Source: JBCBWG01 sp038523925 | GTDB lineage: Bacteria > Pseudomonadota > Alphaproteobacteria > Rhizobiales > Hyphomicrobiaceae | Length of the DNA: 64,000 bases | Reading direction: 5' to 3' | Assembly (NCBI GenBank): GCA_038523925.1 | Contig: JBCBIY010000015.1 | Location: 1-64,000, forward strand | In this document: one piece after another, positions 9,149 to 17,408 of the stretch | How positions within the stretch are numbered: position 1 is the stretch's first letter | How the letters are laid out: the number at the start of each line of letters is the position of its first letter | Program-made: the position numbers and the translations under genes | Notes under the pieces: generated by a model | The model's input: the letters and a program-made list of their open reading frames with translations, nothing else | Database searches by the model: none | Told to the model about the DNA's origin: nothing

Positions 9149-9900
9149 CCGGCGACCGCGCCACCGTCGATATTTAACACCTGGCCGGTGATGAACGTCG
9201 CGTCCGGGCCGAGCAGAAACGCGATCGGCCCGGCCACTTCATCCGCCGTGCCAAGCCGTCCGAGCGGGACCTCGCGCGTGATCTTGTCTTCGCCGCGCAG
9301 CTTCAACAGATGCGCCGGCATCGCCGTGTCGATCACACCTGGTGCGAGCGCGTTGATCAGGATGTTCGGCGCGTGCTTGCGGGTGAGCGCGCGGACGAGG
9401 CCGACGATGGCACCCTTCGCACAGGTATAGGGAACATGATCCCAACTGCCGCGCGTGAACGCGAGCGATGAGACAAACACCATGCGCGCCGGCGTGCTTG
9501 AGGCGCGCGCCGTCTCCGTCATAAGCGGGCCGGCAAGGCCTGCCAGCATGTAGGCGTTGCGCACGTTGTGGTTGATGGCGCGGTCCCACACCGACATGTC
9601 GGCGGGGCCCTCAGGGTCGGGTTCAAAGACGCCTGCCAAGTGGATGAGGCGATCAAGCCGTCCGCCCGCGGCGGCCACCGCCTCCGCGCATTGCTCCGGC
9701 GTCTCGAGGCTGGACGTGAGCGTCGCCACATCCGCGCCGGCTACGCGGGCGACGTCAGCGGCTTCGGCGAGCGGCGCGCCCGCGACATCGACGAGCACCA
9801 GCCGGGCATCGGCGTGCGCGAGGCGAGGGATCAGAGCGGCTGCAATTCCGCCCGCTGCCCCGGTGATCAAGGTCGTTATCACTGCCCCCTCGCGTGCCAT
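9145..9900 (-). CDS. SDR family oxidoreductase
   Basis: A classical short-chain dehydrogenase/reductase of 251 residues. The NAD(P)-binding glycine motif is TGAAGGIA at about 13-20, the catalytic Ser is in MVFVSSLAF and the Tyr/Lys pair is YTCAK. The usual NNAG motif reads HLAG here, a tolerated variant. The C-terminus, GQVLNIDGGAVAG, is typical. The aspartate in LVLVDVAGA after the second strand suggests NAD(H) preference. The start at 9900 has GGAGG seven bases upstream; the frame stays open to 10716 without homology, so that extension is rejected. The substrate cannot be told from sequence. It converges on mfd with overlapping stop codons. Confidence 0.88.
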   Translation of the reverse strand: MAREGAVITTLITGAAGGIAAALIPRLAHADARLVLVDVAGAPLAEAADVARVAGADVATLTSSLETPEQCAEAVAAAGGRLDRLIHLAGVFEPDPEGPADMSVWDRAINHNVRNAYMLAGLAGPLMTETARASSTPARMVFVSSLAFTRGSWDHVPYTCAKGAIVGLVRALTRKHAPNILINALAPGVIDTAMPAHLLKLRGEDKITREVPLGRLGTADEVAGPIAFLLGPDATFITGQVLNIDGGAVAG

Positions 9901-10116
9901 GGGATATCCTCCGTATCGGCTTTTTGGTGCAGCCTGCGGCCGCGGCCGCGAGAGCGCAAGCCTTAGCGCCGCGCTGCACGATTGCCATTCACCCATCCGC
10001 GACATTCCCCTAAACCCAGTCTCGTGAAATGCTAGGCCTCGCAATCCAGGGCCGCCCCGCGGACGCCAACCGCGCGCCGGCCGAGCCGCAGAAATCGAGT
10101 TTGGAGTAGGGACGCC

Positions 10117-10824
10117 ATGAACAACTTTATCGGCCTGTTTATCGGGCTCGCCGTCGCAGCCGTCGTTGGCCTGTGGGCCGGCAATCTGAACACGCAGATG
10201 GATGCGATGAAGTCCGACGCGAGCAAGATGACCGGGCAGCAGAAGGCGCTGACGGCTGAGCTTGAGACGGCGAAGTCCGAACTCGCCAAGGTGCAGAAAC
10301 GGGCCGAGCAACTTGAAGGCGAAGTCAAAGCCGCGGCCATGAAAACCGAAACGCTGAGCAAGGAACGCGACACCGCGATCGCCCGGGTGTCTCGCCTCGC
10401 CGATACGGTCGAAGCGCTTGAAGACCAGACGAGCGACATGGCGTCGTCCGTTGAGAAGAAGGCTGCCGACCTGTTCGCGCTGCAGCGTCAGGTGAAGGCA
10501 TCGCAAGAAGCAAGCGCCGGCGACGCGAGGAAGATCGCAAAGCTCGAAGCTGAGTTCGCCGCGCGCGAAGCCCAGCTCAAGCAACTCGAAGGCTCGCTGA
10601 AGGCGGCGAACGTGAAAGTGCAGCAAGCGATTGCCGCTGGTGGCCAGTTCAAGTCGGAATACGACGGTATGAAAGCGGATCTCGCAAAGGCATCCGACGA
10701 TCTGGCGCGGGCGCAAAGCGAGATCGAGTCGCTGGCCTCAGAACTTGATGCGGAGCGCAAAGCCCGCGAAGAGGCCGAGCGTGCGATGCAGGAACAGCAA
10801 GCTGCGAAGCCGCAGGACACCTGA
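10117..10824 (+). CDS. membrane-anchored coiled-coil protein, function unknown
   Basis: The 235 residues consist of one N-terminal membrane helix (about 4-22, NFIGLFIGLAVAAVVGLW) followed by about 200 residues of almost continuous heptad-rich, charged sequence (Ala, Lys, Glu, Gln), so a long coiled coil projecting from the membrane. No enzymatic motif is visible. The start has GGAGTAGGGA just upstream. It resembles the general architecture of alphaproteobacterial envelope coiled-coil proteins, and the window has a second, larger one at 60130. Low sequence complexity prevents a family assignment by eye. Codon use matches its neighbours, so the gene is likely real. Confidence 0.75.
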   Translation: MNNFIGLFIGLAVAAVVGLWAGNLNTQMDAMKSDASKMTGQQKALTAELETAKSELAKVQKRAEQLEGEVKAAAMKTETLSKERDTAIARVSRLADTVEALEDQTSDMASSVEKKAADLFALQRQVKASQEASAGDARKIAKLEAEFAAREAQLKQLEGSLKAANVKVQQAIAAGGQFKSEYDGMKADLAKASDDLARAQSEIESLASELDAERKAREEAERAMQEQQAAKPQDT

Positions 10825-10842
10825 CCGTCTTGAGGAAGGCGT

Positions 10843-10878
10843 GCGTGCCGGATGTCGTGAGATGGACCTCCGGCACGC
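10843..10878. terminator. hairpin between convergent genes
   Basis: GCGTGCCGGA at 10843-10852 pairs perfectly with TCCGGCACGC at 10869-10878 around a 16-base loop. It lies between the stops of the coiled-coil gene (+) and the copper chaperone gene (-), so it could end both transcripts, although no T-run follows on either side. Confidence 0.45.
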
Positions 10879-10885
10879 CGTCGGC

Positions 10886-11416
10886 TCAGTTCGTTGTGCC
10901 GTGGCCTTCATGAGAGTGGGTCGCCGGCGTCTCGCCAATGGGCAGGACCGCGAACGGAACGGTCACGTCGCCGGCCTCTTTGAACCTGAGCGTCACCGAG
11001 CGCGGCTCGCCAGCCTTAAGCGGCTCTCTGAGCTGCATGAACATGACGTGGAGCCCGCCAGGCTTCAGCGTGACGGATTGGCCGGGCGGGACTTCGATCC
11101 CGTCGGCGAGCTTACGCATCCGCATGATGTTGCTGCTGTCGACAGCCATCTCGTGGACCTCGACGCGGCCGGCGAAATCAACGTCACCGCCAATCAGCCA
11201 GTCCGGTTTGTCGCCTGTGTTGCGGACAACGAGGTAGCCGCCGGCCACCGGCGCCTTGGGCGGCGTGGCCCGCGCGTACGGCTGTATGATTTCCAAGGCG
11301 CCGACTTTTGCAGCCGGCTTCATGTCGCTGGCGGTGGCAACAGGGATCGCGAGTGAAAGTGCAAGCGCGGCGGCAGTCGCAAGGGCTGCCCCGGCGCAGG
11401 TGAGGGGTCTCGTCAT
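10886..11416 (-). CDS. periplasmic copper chaperone PCu(A)C
   Basis: A 176-residue exported protein of the PCu(A)C (DUF461) family, which carries Cu(I) in the periplasm to the CuA site of cytochrome oxidase or to copper enzymes. A signal peptide occupies about residues 1-29 (ALALSLAIPVATA). The copper ligands follow the family pattern H-x-M, M-x-M, H-x-M: VEVHEM, IMRMRK and GGLHVMFM. The extreme C-terminus THSHEGHGTTN adds more histidines. It lies just downstream of a DUF2946-like gene on the same strand, a frequent pairing in copper loci. The ATG at 11416 is preceded by a weak AAGAGA. Confidence 0.92.
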   Translation of the reverse strand: MTRPLTCAGAALATAAALALSLAIPVATASDMKPAAKVGALEIIQPYARATPPKAPVAGGYLVVRNTGDKPDWLIGGDVDFAGRVEVHEMAVDSSNIMRMRKLADGIEVPPGQSVTLKPGGLHVMFMQLREPLKAGEPRSVTLRFKEAGDVTVPFAVLPIGETPATHSHEGHGTTN

Positions 11417-11499
11417 GATGGGTCTCTTACAGTGGGTTGCCCGGTGCGCGGATCGCGGCGAGCGGGCGTCCGTGGTGCGTGGGATTGCAAGGCCGTGAA

Positions 11500-11886
11500 T
11501 TAGCCGCGGCCAGGCGGTGCGCGCGGCTGATGCGGCGTCCGTCGCACGCAGCGGGGCGCGGGCGCATAGGTGACCGGTTGCACGAGCGCGGCCGTAACGT
11601 TCGCGCCAACGAGCAAGACTTGAGGCGCGAGGATCGCGGTGACTTTTGCCGGGATGCAAAGCGGGCAGTGTGTGGCGTCTGCCTCGCCTCCATCGCCGTG
11701 GCCCAGCGCGCTGCAAAGCACGGGCACAGTCCCGTCTGGCAAAACGTAAGCGGAGAGTTCCGGCGCGCGCGGCCCGACCAACGCGCGATCCACCGGTTGG
11801 ACGGTGAGCGCGGCGAGAGCGGCAATCACCAGCAGAGCTGCAGCGGTGCGCAGGCGCCGGGCGCGGTATCGGATTGTGAGCAACAC
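11500..11886 (-). CDS. DUF2946-like small exported protein
   Basis: This 128-residue protein has an N-terminal hydrophobic helix (about 13-30), a CxxC-type motif in ADATHCPLCIPAK and a C-terminal RTPHQPRAPP. Those three traits match the DUF2946 family, small proteins found beside copper transport and PCu(A)C genes; their role is unknown, and metal handling is inferred from context. The start is a GTG at 11886 with no strong ribosome site. It is 83 bp upstream of the PCu(A)C gene and in the same direction. The family call is by pattern only. Confidence 0.65.
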   Translation of the reverse strand: MLLTIRYRARRLRTAAALLVIAALAALTVQPVDRALVGPRAPELSAYVLPDGTVPVLCSALGHGDGGEADATHCPLCIPAKVTAILAPQVLLVGANVTAALVQPVTYAPAPRCVRRTPHQPRAPPGRG

Positions 11887-12055
11887 GTAATTGGCGTTGG
11901 CAGCGAATGGCGGCGACTGTGCGACCGAGGCGTCGATCGCGATCAGTGAGCCTGCTTAGTTTGAGATGCTGTGGTGAGGTTCGCGAAGATCATATGTGCG
12001 TCAAGCAGACCGCAGCAGTCTGCCGCAAAGCGCAAAGTTCATAAGGAGACCATCG

Positions 12056-13126
12056 ATGACCGAACGTGCTCGTGCGAAAGCTCTGAGTGTCGGTTCACAG
12101 ATTTCACGTCGCGATATGATTGCCGGCGCGGCGGCCGCGGGCGGCGCACTTATGGTTGCCCCGACCCTTGCGCTTGCCGCGGCGCCTGCGACTGGTGCGC
12201 AAATGGCGGCGGCGGCCACTGACCTGCTCGCAGCGCTGGACGAAGCGCAGCGCGCGGCAGCCACATTTGCGGTTGGCGGGCGGCGGTGGCTCCGGTGGAA
12301 CTATATGACGGGCTCGGCCTTTTCGCCGGGCGTGCCCATGGAACGGATGACCGCGGCGCAGAAAGAGCGGGCGCTGACGCTTCTGCAAAGTGGGCTCAGC
12401 CAGGCGGGCTTCGACAAGGCCAAGCGGGTCATGCTGCAGCAGGACATCCTGCGCGACCTGATGAAGAAGGGCTCGCAGAACCGGAACCGCGATCGCTTCT
12501 CGGTGATGGTGTTTGGCGAACCGGGCGCATCCGGCATCTGGGGATGGCGGTGGGAGGGCCACCACCTGTCGCTCACCTACACGCTCGACGGACCCAACGT
12601 GGTCTCGGTCACACCGAACTCGTTTTCATCCGAGCCGAACACTGTATGGGATGGCCCGCATAAGGGCATGACCGCCTTGCCCGATGAGGAGCGACTGGGT
12701 CGTCAGATCTTTGCCGATCTCTCACCGAAGCTGCAGGCGCTCGCCCGCTTTCAGGATCGATCACCAGGCAACGTCCGCGCGACGGCCGGCCGCGAGGGCC
12801 GCATCAAAACGCGGGCGGGCGTGCCGCTGTCTGATCTCACCACGCCGCAACGCGATCTCGTTGTGCGCCTGCTCGATGTCTATACGTCCGATCATCTGCC
12901 GGCCGACCTCGCGGGCGTACAAAAGGCGCGGGCCCGCGAAGGCGACCTCAACGCTGCAAGATTTGCGTGGGCCGGTGATGAGACCCGCGAGGGTGCGTCG
13001 ATTTATTACCGGTTGCATGGCGACACGTTCCTCATCGAGTTTGCATCGCTTCATGGCCAGCCGCTGCACCTGCACACAGCCGTGCACGATCGCCAACGCA
13101 ACCTCGGCCGCCACGTCCGGGGCTAG
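12056..13126 (+). CDS. Tat-exported DUF3500 family protein
   Basis: A 356-residue protein. The N-terminus holds a twin-arginine type signal (SRRDMIAGAAAAGGALMVAP) ending near residue 43. The body matches the DUF3500 pattern: RRWLRWNYM near residue 78, a central FGEPGASGIWGWRWEGHHLSLTY segment and a C-terminal IYYRLHGDTFLIEF followed by His-rich LHLHTAVHD. The function of DUF3500 proteins is not known to me; the conserved His, Trp and Glu suggest metal or substrate binding. The ATG at 12056 is eight bases after AAGGAG. It stands alone between divergent DUF2946 and the methanethiol oxidase gene. Confidence 0.85.
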   Translation: MTERARAKALSVGSQISRRDMIAGAAAAGGALMVAPTLALAAAPATGAQMAAAATDLLAALDEAQRAAATFAVGGRRWLRWNYMTGSAFSPGVPMERMTAAQKERALTLLQSGLSQAGFDKAKRVMLQQDILRDLMKKGSQNRNRDRFSVMVFGEPGASGIWGWRWEGHHLSLTYTLDGPNVVSVTPNSFSSEPNTVWDGPHKGMTALPDEERLGRQIFADLSPKLQALARFQDRSPGNVRATAGREGRIKTRAGVPLSDLTTPQRDLVVRLLDVYTSDHLPADLAGVQKARAREGDLNAARFAWAGDETREGASIYYRLHGDTFLIEFASLHGQPLHLHTAVHDRQRNLGRHVRG

Positions 13127-13339
13127 GCCTCAAGCAGATAGTCCGACCCGCCTGATCCGGAAGGTGCAGCGCACAACGCGCGCGCCTAAGCGTATCGGGC
13201 GCCGGCCTGCCCGCTGGACAGACGCTGCTTGAGAGGCGCACACTCACTCCACAACAAAACGACTGTTTGGATGCGCCTCATCGGGGCGGAAACTCAAAAC
13301 AGGCGGGGATTGCGAAACGCTTTTCGGCAGGAGGAAGCC

Positions 13340-14704
13340 ATGGCGGACAAGACGAACGGCAGCGCGTGCTGCGGACCTGGCTATGCGTCGCCCGAAGAGG
13401 CGATGAAGGCCGAGCGCGAGAAGGTCCTTTTCACCGTCGCGCTCTACACCGGCACCGGTGTCGAAAAACCGGATTACCTCGCGACCGTCGATGTCGATCC
13501 GGAAAGCGACACCTATAGTCAGGTGATCTCGCGCACGGAGATGCCGCAGATCGGCGACGAACTGCACCACTCCGGCTGGAACGCCTGCTCGTCTTGTCAC
13601 CATGACGAAAGCAAGACGCGTCAGTACCTGCTGCTGCCGGGCGTGCGCACCGCCAACATCAATGTCGTCGACACTTCGGATCCGCGCGCACCGAAGCTGC
13701 ACAAGGTTGTCTCAGGCGACGAGATCAAGGCGAAGACCAATCTTTCTGGACCGCACACCGTCCATTGCCTCGGCGCCGATATCATTATCTCGATGCTCGG
13801 TGACGCTGAGGGCAATGCGCCCGGCGGCTTCCTCCACCTCGACGAGAACTTTGAGATTGTCGGCCGGTGGGAGAACGACATCACCGGCATGAACTTCAAC
13901 TATGATTTCTGGTATCAGCCGCGCCACAACATGATGGTGTCGTCAGAGTGGGCTGCGCCGAACACGTTTATGCCGGGCTTCGATCTGGAAGACGTCGCCA
14001 AGGGCAAGTATGGCCACTCGATCCACTTCTGGGACTTCGAAGGCAAGAAGATCGAGAAGTCGGTCGACCTCGGCGAAGAGGGCATGATCCCGCTTGAGGT
14101 CCGCTTCCATCACAACCCGGATTCAACGCACGGCTTCGTGGCGGCAACGCTCTCGTCCAACGTGTTCCACTGGCACAAGAACGGCAAAGGCGTTGAAGTC
14201 GAGAAAGTCATCGACGTGCCAACGATCGATGTCGAAGGCTTCCCCGTGCCGATGCCATCGCTGATCACCGACATCCTGATCTCGATGGACGACAAGTACC
14301 TCTACTTCTCCAACTGGCTGCACGGTGATTTGCGCCAGTACGACATCTCCGACCCGTCGAACCCGAAGCTGACGGGGCAAGTCTGGATCGGCGGCCTGCT
14401 CGGCAAGGCACCTGAAGTCAATGGCGTCACCGTCGATGGTGCGCCGCAGATGATCCAGCTCTCGCTCGACGGCAAACGGCTCTACGTCACGACATCGCTG
14501 TTCTCGACCTGGGACAACCAGTTCTATCCGGGCATGAAGGACAACGGCGCCAAGATGTTCCTCGTCGACTGCGACACCGACAAGGGCGGCCTGACGGTCA
14601 ACCCAAACTTCGTCGTCGACTTCGGCAAGGAGCCGAACGGCCCGTCGCGCTGCCATGAGATGCGCTATCCGGGTGGCGACGTGACGAGCGACATCTGGCT
14701 TTGA
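13340..14704 (+). CDS. mtoX: SBP56 / methanethiol oxidase (selenium-binding protein family)
   Basis: This 454-residue protein belongs to the SELENBP1/SBP56 family. In Hyphomicrobium and in humans the family oxidises methanethiol to formaldehyde, H2S and H2O2 with copper. Family blocks are clear: CCGPGYASPEEAMKAERE at the N-terminus, DELHHSGWNACSSCHHD near residue 77, PHTVHC, the HDDFW-like FNYDFWYQPRHNMMVSSEW and PSRCHEMRYPGGD at the C-terminus, which hold conserved His and Cys candidates for metal binding. No signal peptide is visible, unlike the periplasmic Hyphomicrobium enzyme. GGAGGA precedes the ATG at 13340. Its stop overlaps the ferredoxin start, so the two are translationally coupled. 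Confidence 0.92.
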   Translation: MADKTNGSACCGPGYASPEEAMKAEREKVLFTVALYTGTGVEKPDYLATVDVDPESDTYSQVISRTEMPQIGDELHHSGWNACSSCHHDESKTRQYLLLPGVRTANINVVDTSDPRAPKLHKVVSGDEIKAKTNLSGPHTVHCLGADIIISMLGDAEGNAPGGFLHLDENFEIVGRWENDITGMNFNYDFWYQPRHNMMVSSEWAAPNTFMPGFDLEDVAKGKYGHSIHFWDFEGKKIEKSVDLGEEGMIPLEVRFHHNPDSTHGFVAATLSSNVFHWHKNGKGVEVEKVIDVPTIDVEGFPVPMPSLITDILISMDDKYLYFSNWLHGDLRQYDISDPSNPKLTGQVWIGGLLGKAPEVNGVTVDGAPQMIQLSLDGKRLYVTTSLFSTWDNQFYPGMKDNGAKMFLVDCDTDKGGLTVNPNFVVDFGKEPNGPSRCHEMRYPGGDVTSDIWL

Positions 14705-15039
14705 GCAACACCAAGCGTCACGCTGTCACGTTTCAAAACCGGGACGGCCTGACGCTTGAGGTGGCCGAAGACGAGGCCATCCTGGATGTTGCCGAGCGCA
14801 ATGGCCTGACCCTGCCGGTTGCCTGCCGCTACGGCGGCTGCATCACGTGCGCGGCAAAGCTTGTTACGGGAAAAGTCGTCCAGCCCAAAGGCACGGCGCT
14901 GAACAAACGCCAATCGCAGGCAGGCTACGTCCTGCTCTGCGTCGCACGCCCACGGATGGATTGCGTGATCGAAGCTGGCGTCGAGAGCCATGCGACGCTT
15001 TACGAAAACCCGTTCAGCCGTCCGCCGAAGCAGCGCTGA
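14701..15039 (+). CDS. [2Fe-2S] plant-type ferredoxin
   Basis: A single-domain ferredoxin of 112 residues. The four cluster cysteines follow C-x4-C-x2-C-x(about 29)-C: ACRYGGCITCAAK and then YVLLCVARP. The fold is the plant/FdxB type with DEAILDVAERNGL ahead of the cluster loop. The start is a TTG overlapping the TGA of the SBP56 gene, so the two genes are coupled. The obvious inference is electron transfer to or from the SBP56 protein or a partner oxygenase, but no reductase lies nearby. Homologous ferredoxins also serve Rieske oxygenases, so the partner is unproven. Confidence 0.9.
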   Translation: MSNTKRHAVTFQNRDGLTLEVAEDEAILDVAERNGLTLPVACRYGGCITCAAKLVTGKVVQPKGTALNKRQSQAGYVLLCVARPRMDCVIEAGVESHATLYENPFSRPPKQR

Positions 15040-15157
15040 AGACAGTTGGCGATTGGTGCTACGGCTATCAGCGAAGCGTCTTTGGGGAACGTAAACCTCG
15101 AACTCAAACTCTCGGTCATGAGGCGGAGCCTGGCGGTTTAGGGCTTGGCGGTGTGCC

Positions 15158-15604
15158 TCAGGCGTTCGCACCGTCGGGCGGGACGACGCCCTTCTTCAGG
15201 ATGATGTTGCCGTAAAGGCGCTGCTCGCCGGTCTGCACGATTGCGAAAGCGTCCGCGGCCCGCTCGTAGAAGCCAAACCGCTCAATGCTCGCGATCTGTG
15301 CTGGGTTGTCGGCGATGCGATTGATGATGCCCTGAAACGTCTCGACGATCGGCGGGATCGCCTCAGGTTCGCCGACGACCTGCATGACGTGCGCGGGCGC
15401 CGCGTCGAAGGCATCAAGCGGCATGAGCGCAAGGACCGCCTCGAGAACGTCGGTTGCAGCGATCCCATCGAGCCGGACACATTGCGGCCCGAGGCTTTCA
15501 CCTGGGAAATTGGCGTCGCCAATCACGAGTTCGTCGCCATGGCCCATGGCGCGCAGGACATAGAGAAGCTCTGGCGAAAGAATGGGTGGTATGCCGCGCA
15601 GCAT
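15158..15604 (-). CDS. fucU: RbsD/FucU family mutarotase
   Basis: This 148-residue protein matches the RbsD/FucU family, which interconverts anomers of fucose or ribose. Motifs: MLRGIPPILSPELLYVLRAMGHGDELVIGDANFP at the N-terminus, with the catalytic His in MGHGD and Asp in GDANFP, and FYERAADAFAIVQTGEQRLYGN at the C-terminus, with the Tyr/Asn pair. The ending favours FucU over RbsD. The start at 15604 has GGAGG just upstream; a longer frame to 15646 is rejected. No sugar transporter or kinase is adjacent, so its sugar is unknown. It diverges from the 5'-nucleotidase gene. Confidence 0.9.
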   Translation of the reverse strand: MLRGIPPILSPELLYVLRAMGHGDELVIGDANFPGESLGPQCVRLDGIAATDVLEAVLALMPLDAFDAAPAHVMQVVGEPEAIPPIVETFQGIINRIADNPAQIASIERFGFYERAADAFAIVQTGEQRLYGNIILKKGVVPPDGANA

Positions 15605-15716
15605 GGGGAACCTCCGGGGCGGTGTCGCAGTCGCAGTGTGAAACACATGTCACATTGGCGTGCTTTCGACCAATCGATCACCGGACGACCCGACCGTTTG
15701 CCTGAGAGGAGACCGA

Positions 15717-17318
15717 ATGCCCGCGTTTGCCCGAACCGCCACGTGTGTCGCTTGTGCCGCCGCCGCGACAATGCTCGCGCCGCTGCCAGCTGCAGCAGAG
15801 TTCACGCTTAATATCCTACACATCAACGACGTGCACTCGCGTGTCGAGCCCATCAACAAGTACAACTCGACGTGTAAGCCAAAGGACAATGCCGCAGGTG
15901 AATGTTTCGGCGGCATGGCGCGCCTCAAGACGGCCATCGAGACGCGGCGCAACGCGCTGACGTCAGCCGGTGGGAACGTCCTGACGCTCGATGCCGGCGA
16001 CCAGTTCCAGGGCTCGTTGTTCTATTCGACTTATAAGGGCGCGGTTGCAGCCGAGCTTATGAACCGGATCGGCTTTGATGCGATGGCGGTTGGCAACCAC
16101 GAGTTCGACGCCGGCCCCGAGGCGCTCGCGAAGTTCGCAGACGCTGTGACGTTCCCGCTGCTCTTTGCCAACACGAACATCGCCAACGCGCCGGCGCTCG
16201 CGGGCAAGATCAAGAGCCATATCGTCAAGGATGTCGGCGGCGAGAAGGTCGCGATCATTGGCGTGCTGGCCGAGGACACCGCCGAGACGTCGTCGCCGGG
16301 CCCGAACGTCTCGTTTATCCAGTCCGAGACGATCTTGAAGAAGATCATCGGTCAGCTTGAAGCCGATGGCATCAACAAGATCGTCGTCCTTTCGCACGTT
16401 GGGCTTGTGCGCGATATGGAGATCGCAAAGGCGGTTGACGGCATTGACGTGATCGTCGGCGGCCATAGCCACACGCTGATGGACACGTACCCAATGGTCG
16501 TGACGGCGCCGAACGGGAAGCCGGTGCAGATTGTGCAGGCCTATGCGTACTCAAAGTATCTCGGCGAGCTCTCGGTCACGTTCGACGACAAGGGCGATGT
16601 GACGGAGGCCGAGGGCCGCCTGTGGGAGTTGGGCGCGACGGTTCCTGAGGACGCTGACGTTCTGGCCTACATCAAGGAGAAAGCCGCGCCGATCGAGAAG
16701 CTGAAGCGCCAGGTGATCGGCTCGGCGAAGGCTGCGATTGATGGCGCCCGTACGTCGTGCCGCGCGGGTGAGTGCGCCATGGGCAACCTCGTCGCCGACG
16801 CCATGCTCGCGCGCGTCAAGGCGCAGGGCGTCGCGATCGCCATCCAAAACGGCGGCGGATTGCGCGCATCCATCGATGCGGGGCCCATTACGATGGGCGA
16901 GGTCCTGACGGTGCTGCCATTTCAGAACACGCTGTCAACGTTTGAATTGAAGGGCGCAGACGTGGTCGCCGCGCTCGAGAACGGTGTCGGCAGCTTCGAA
17001 AAGGGTGCCGGCCGTTTCCCTCAGGTGGCGGGGCTCAAATACACGTTCGATCCGTCGCAACCGGCCGGATCGCGGATATCGAATGTGATGGTCGCTGACG
17101 GTGAGGGCGGGTTCAAACCCATCGCGCCCGATGCCGTTTATGGCGTTGTGTCCAACAACTACATGCGCGGCGGCGGCGACGGCTACAAAGTCTTCGCAGC
17201 GAACGCGGCCAAGGCCTACGACTACGGACCCGGCCTTGAACAGGTCGTCGCCGACTACCTGGGTGCGCTCAACGGCGACTACACGCCCTACACCGATGGC
17301 CGCATCACGCGGAAGTAG
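15717..17318 (+). CDS. periplasmic 5'-nucleotidase / UshA-like phosphatase
   Basis: A 533-residue exported enzyme of the 5'-nucleotidase family. A signal peptide (about 1-27, ending PLPAAAE) precedes the metallophosphatase domain with HINDVHSR, LDAGDQFQGS, VGNHEFDAGPE, LSHVGL and GGHSHTL. The C-terminal nucleotide-binding domain follows from about residue 340 with NGGGLRASI and NNYMRGGGDGY. Such proteins hydrolyse extracellular nucleotides to nucleosides and phosphate. Two cysteine pairs (STCKPKDNAAGECFGG and TSCRAGECAMG) suggest periplasmic disulphides. The ATG at 15717 follows GAGAGGAG. Confidence 0.93.
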   Translation: MPAFARTATCVACAAAATMLAPLPAAAEFTLNILHINDVHSRVEPINKYNSTCKPKDNAAGECFGGMARLKTAIETRRNALTSAGGNVLTLDAGDQFQGSLFYSTYKGAVAAELMNRIGFDAMAVGNHEFDAGPEALAKFADAVTFPLLFANTNIANAPALAGKIKSHIVKDVGGEKVAIIGVLAEDTAETSSPGPNVSFIQSETILKKIIGQLEADGINKIVVLSHVGLVRDMEIAKAVDGIDVIVGGHSHTLMDTYPMVVTAPNGKPVQIVQAYAYSKYLGELSVTFDDKGDVTEAEGRLWELGATVPEDADVLAYIKEKAAPIEKLKRQVIGSAKAAIDGARTSCRAGECAMGNLVADAMLARVKAQGVAIAIQNGGGLRASIDAGPITMGEVLTVLPFQNTLSTFELKGADVVAALENGVGSFEKGAGRFPQVAGLKYTFDPSQPAGSRISNVMVADGEGGFKPIAPDAVYGVVSNNYMRGGGDGYKVFAANAAKAYDYGPGLEQVVADYLGALNGDYTPYTDGRITRK

Positions 17319-17345
17319 GCGACACGTCTGGCTTTCGAAACAAAG

Positions 17346-17373
17346 CCTGGCCGGCGCGCGCGCACCGGCCGGG
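17346..17373. terminator. hairpin between convergent genes
   Basis: CCTGGCCGG at 17346-17354 pairs with CCGGCCGGG at 17365-17373 (one G.U pair) around a GC-rich loop, between the stop codons of the 5'-nucleotidase (+) and GMC oxidoreductase (-) genes. It may serve both strands; no clear T-run follows. Confidence 0.45.
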
Positions 17374-17408
17374 CTGTTGGTCTGTTGGATTGGGCGGCGC
17401 CTGAGCCG

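Noticed and set aside
9901..10716. Upstream extension of the SDR gene to 10716
   Set aside because: It overlaps the coiled-coil gene on the other strand, lacks homology, and the ATG at 9900 has a good ribosome site.
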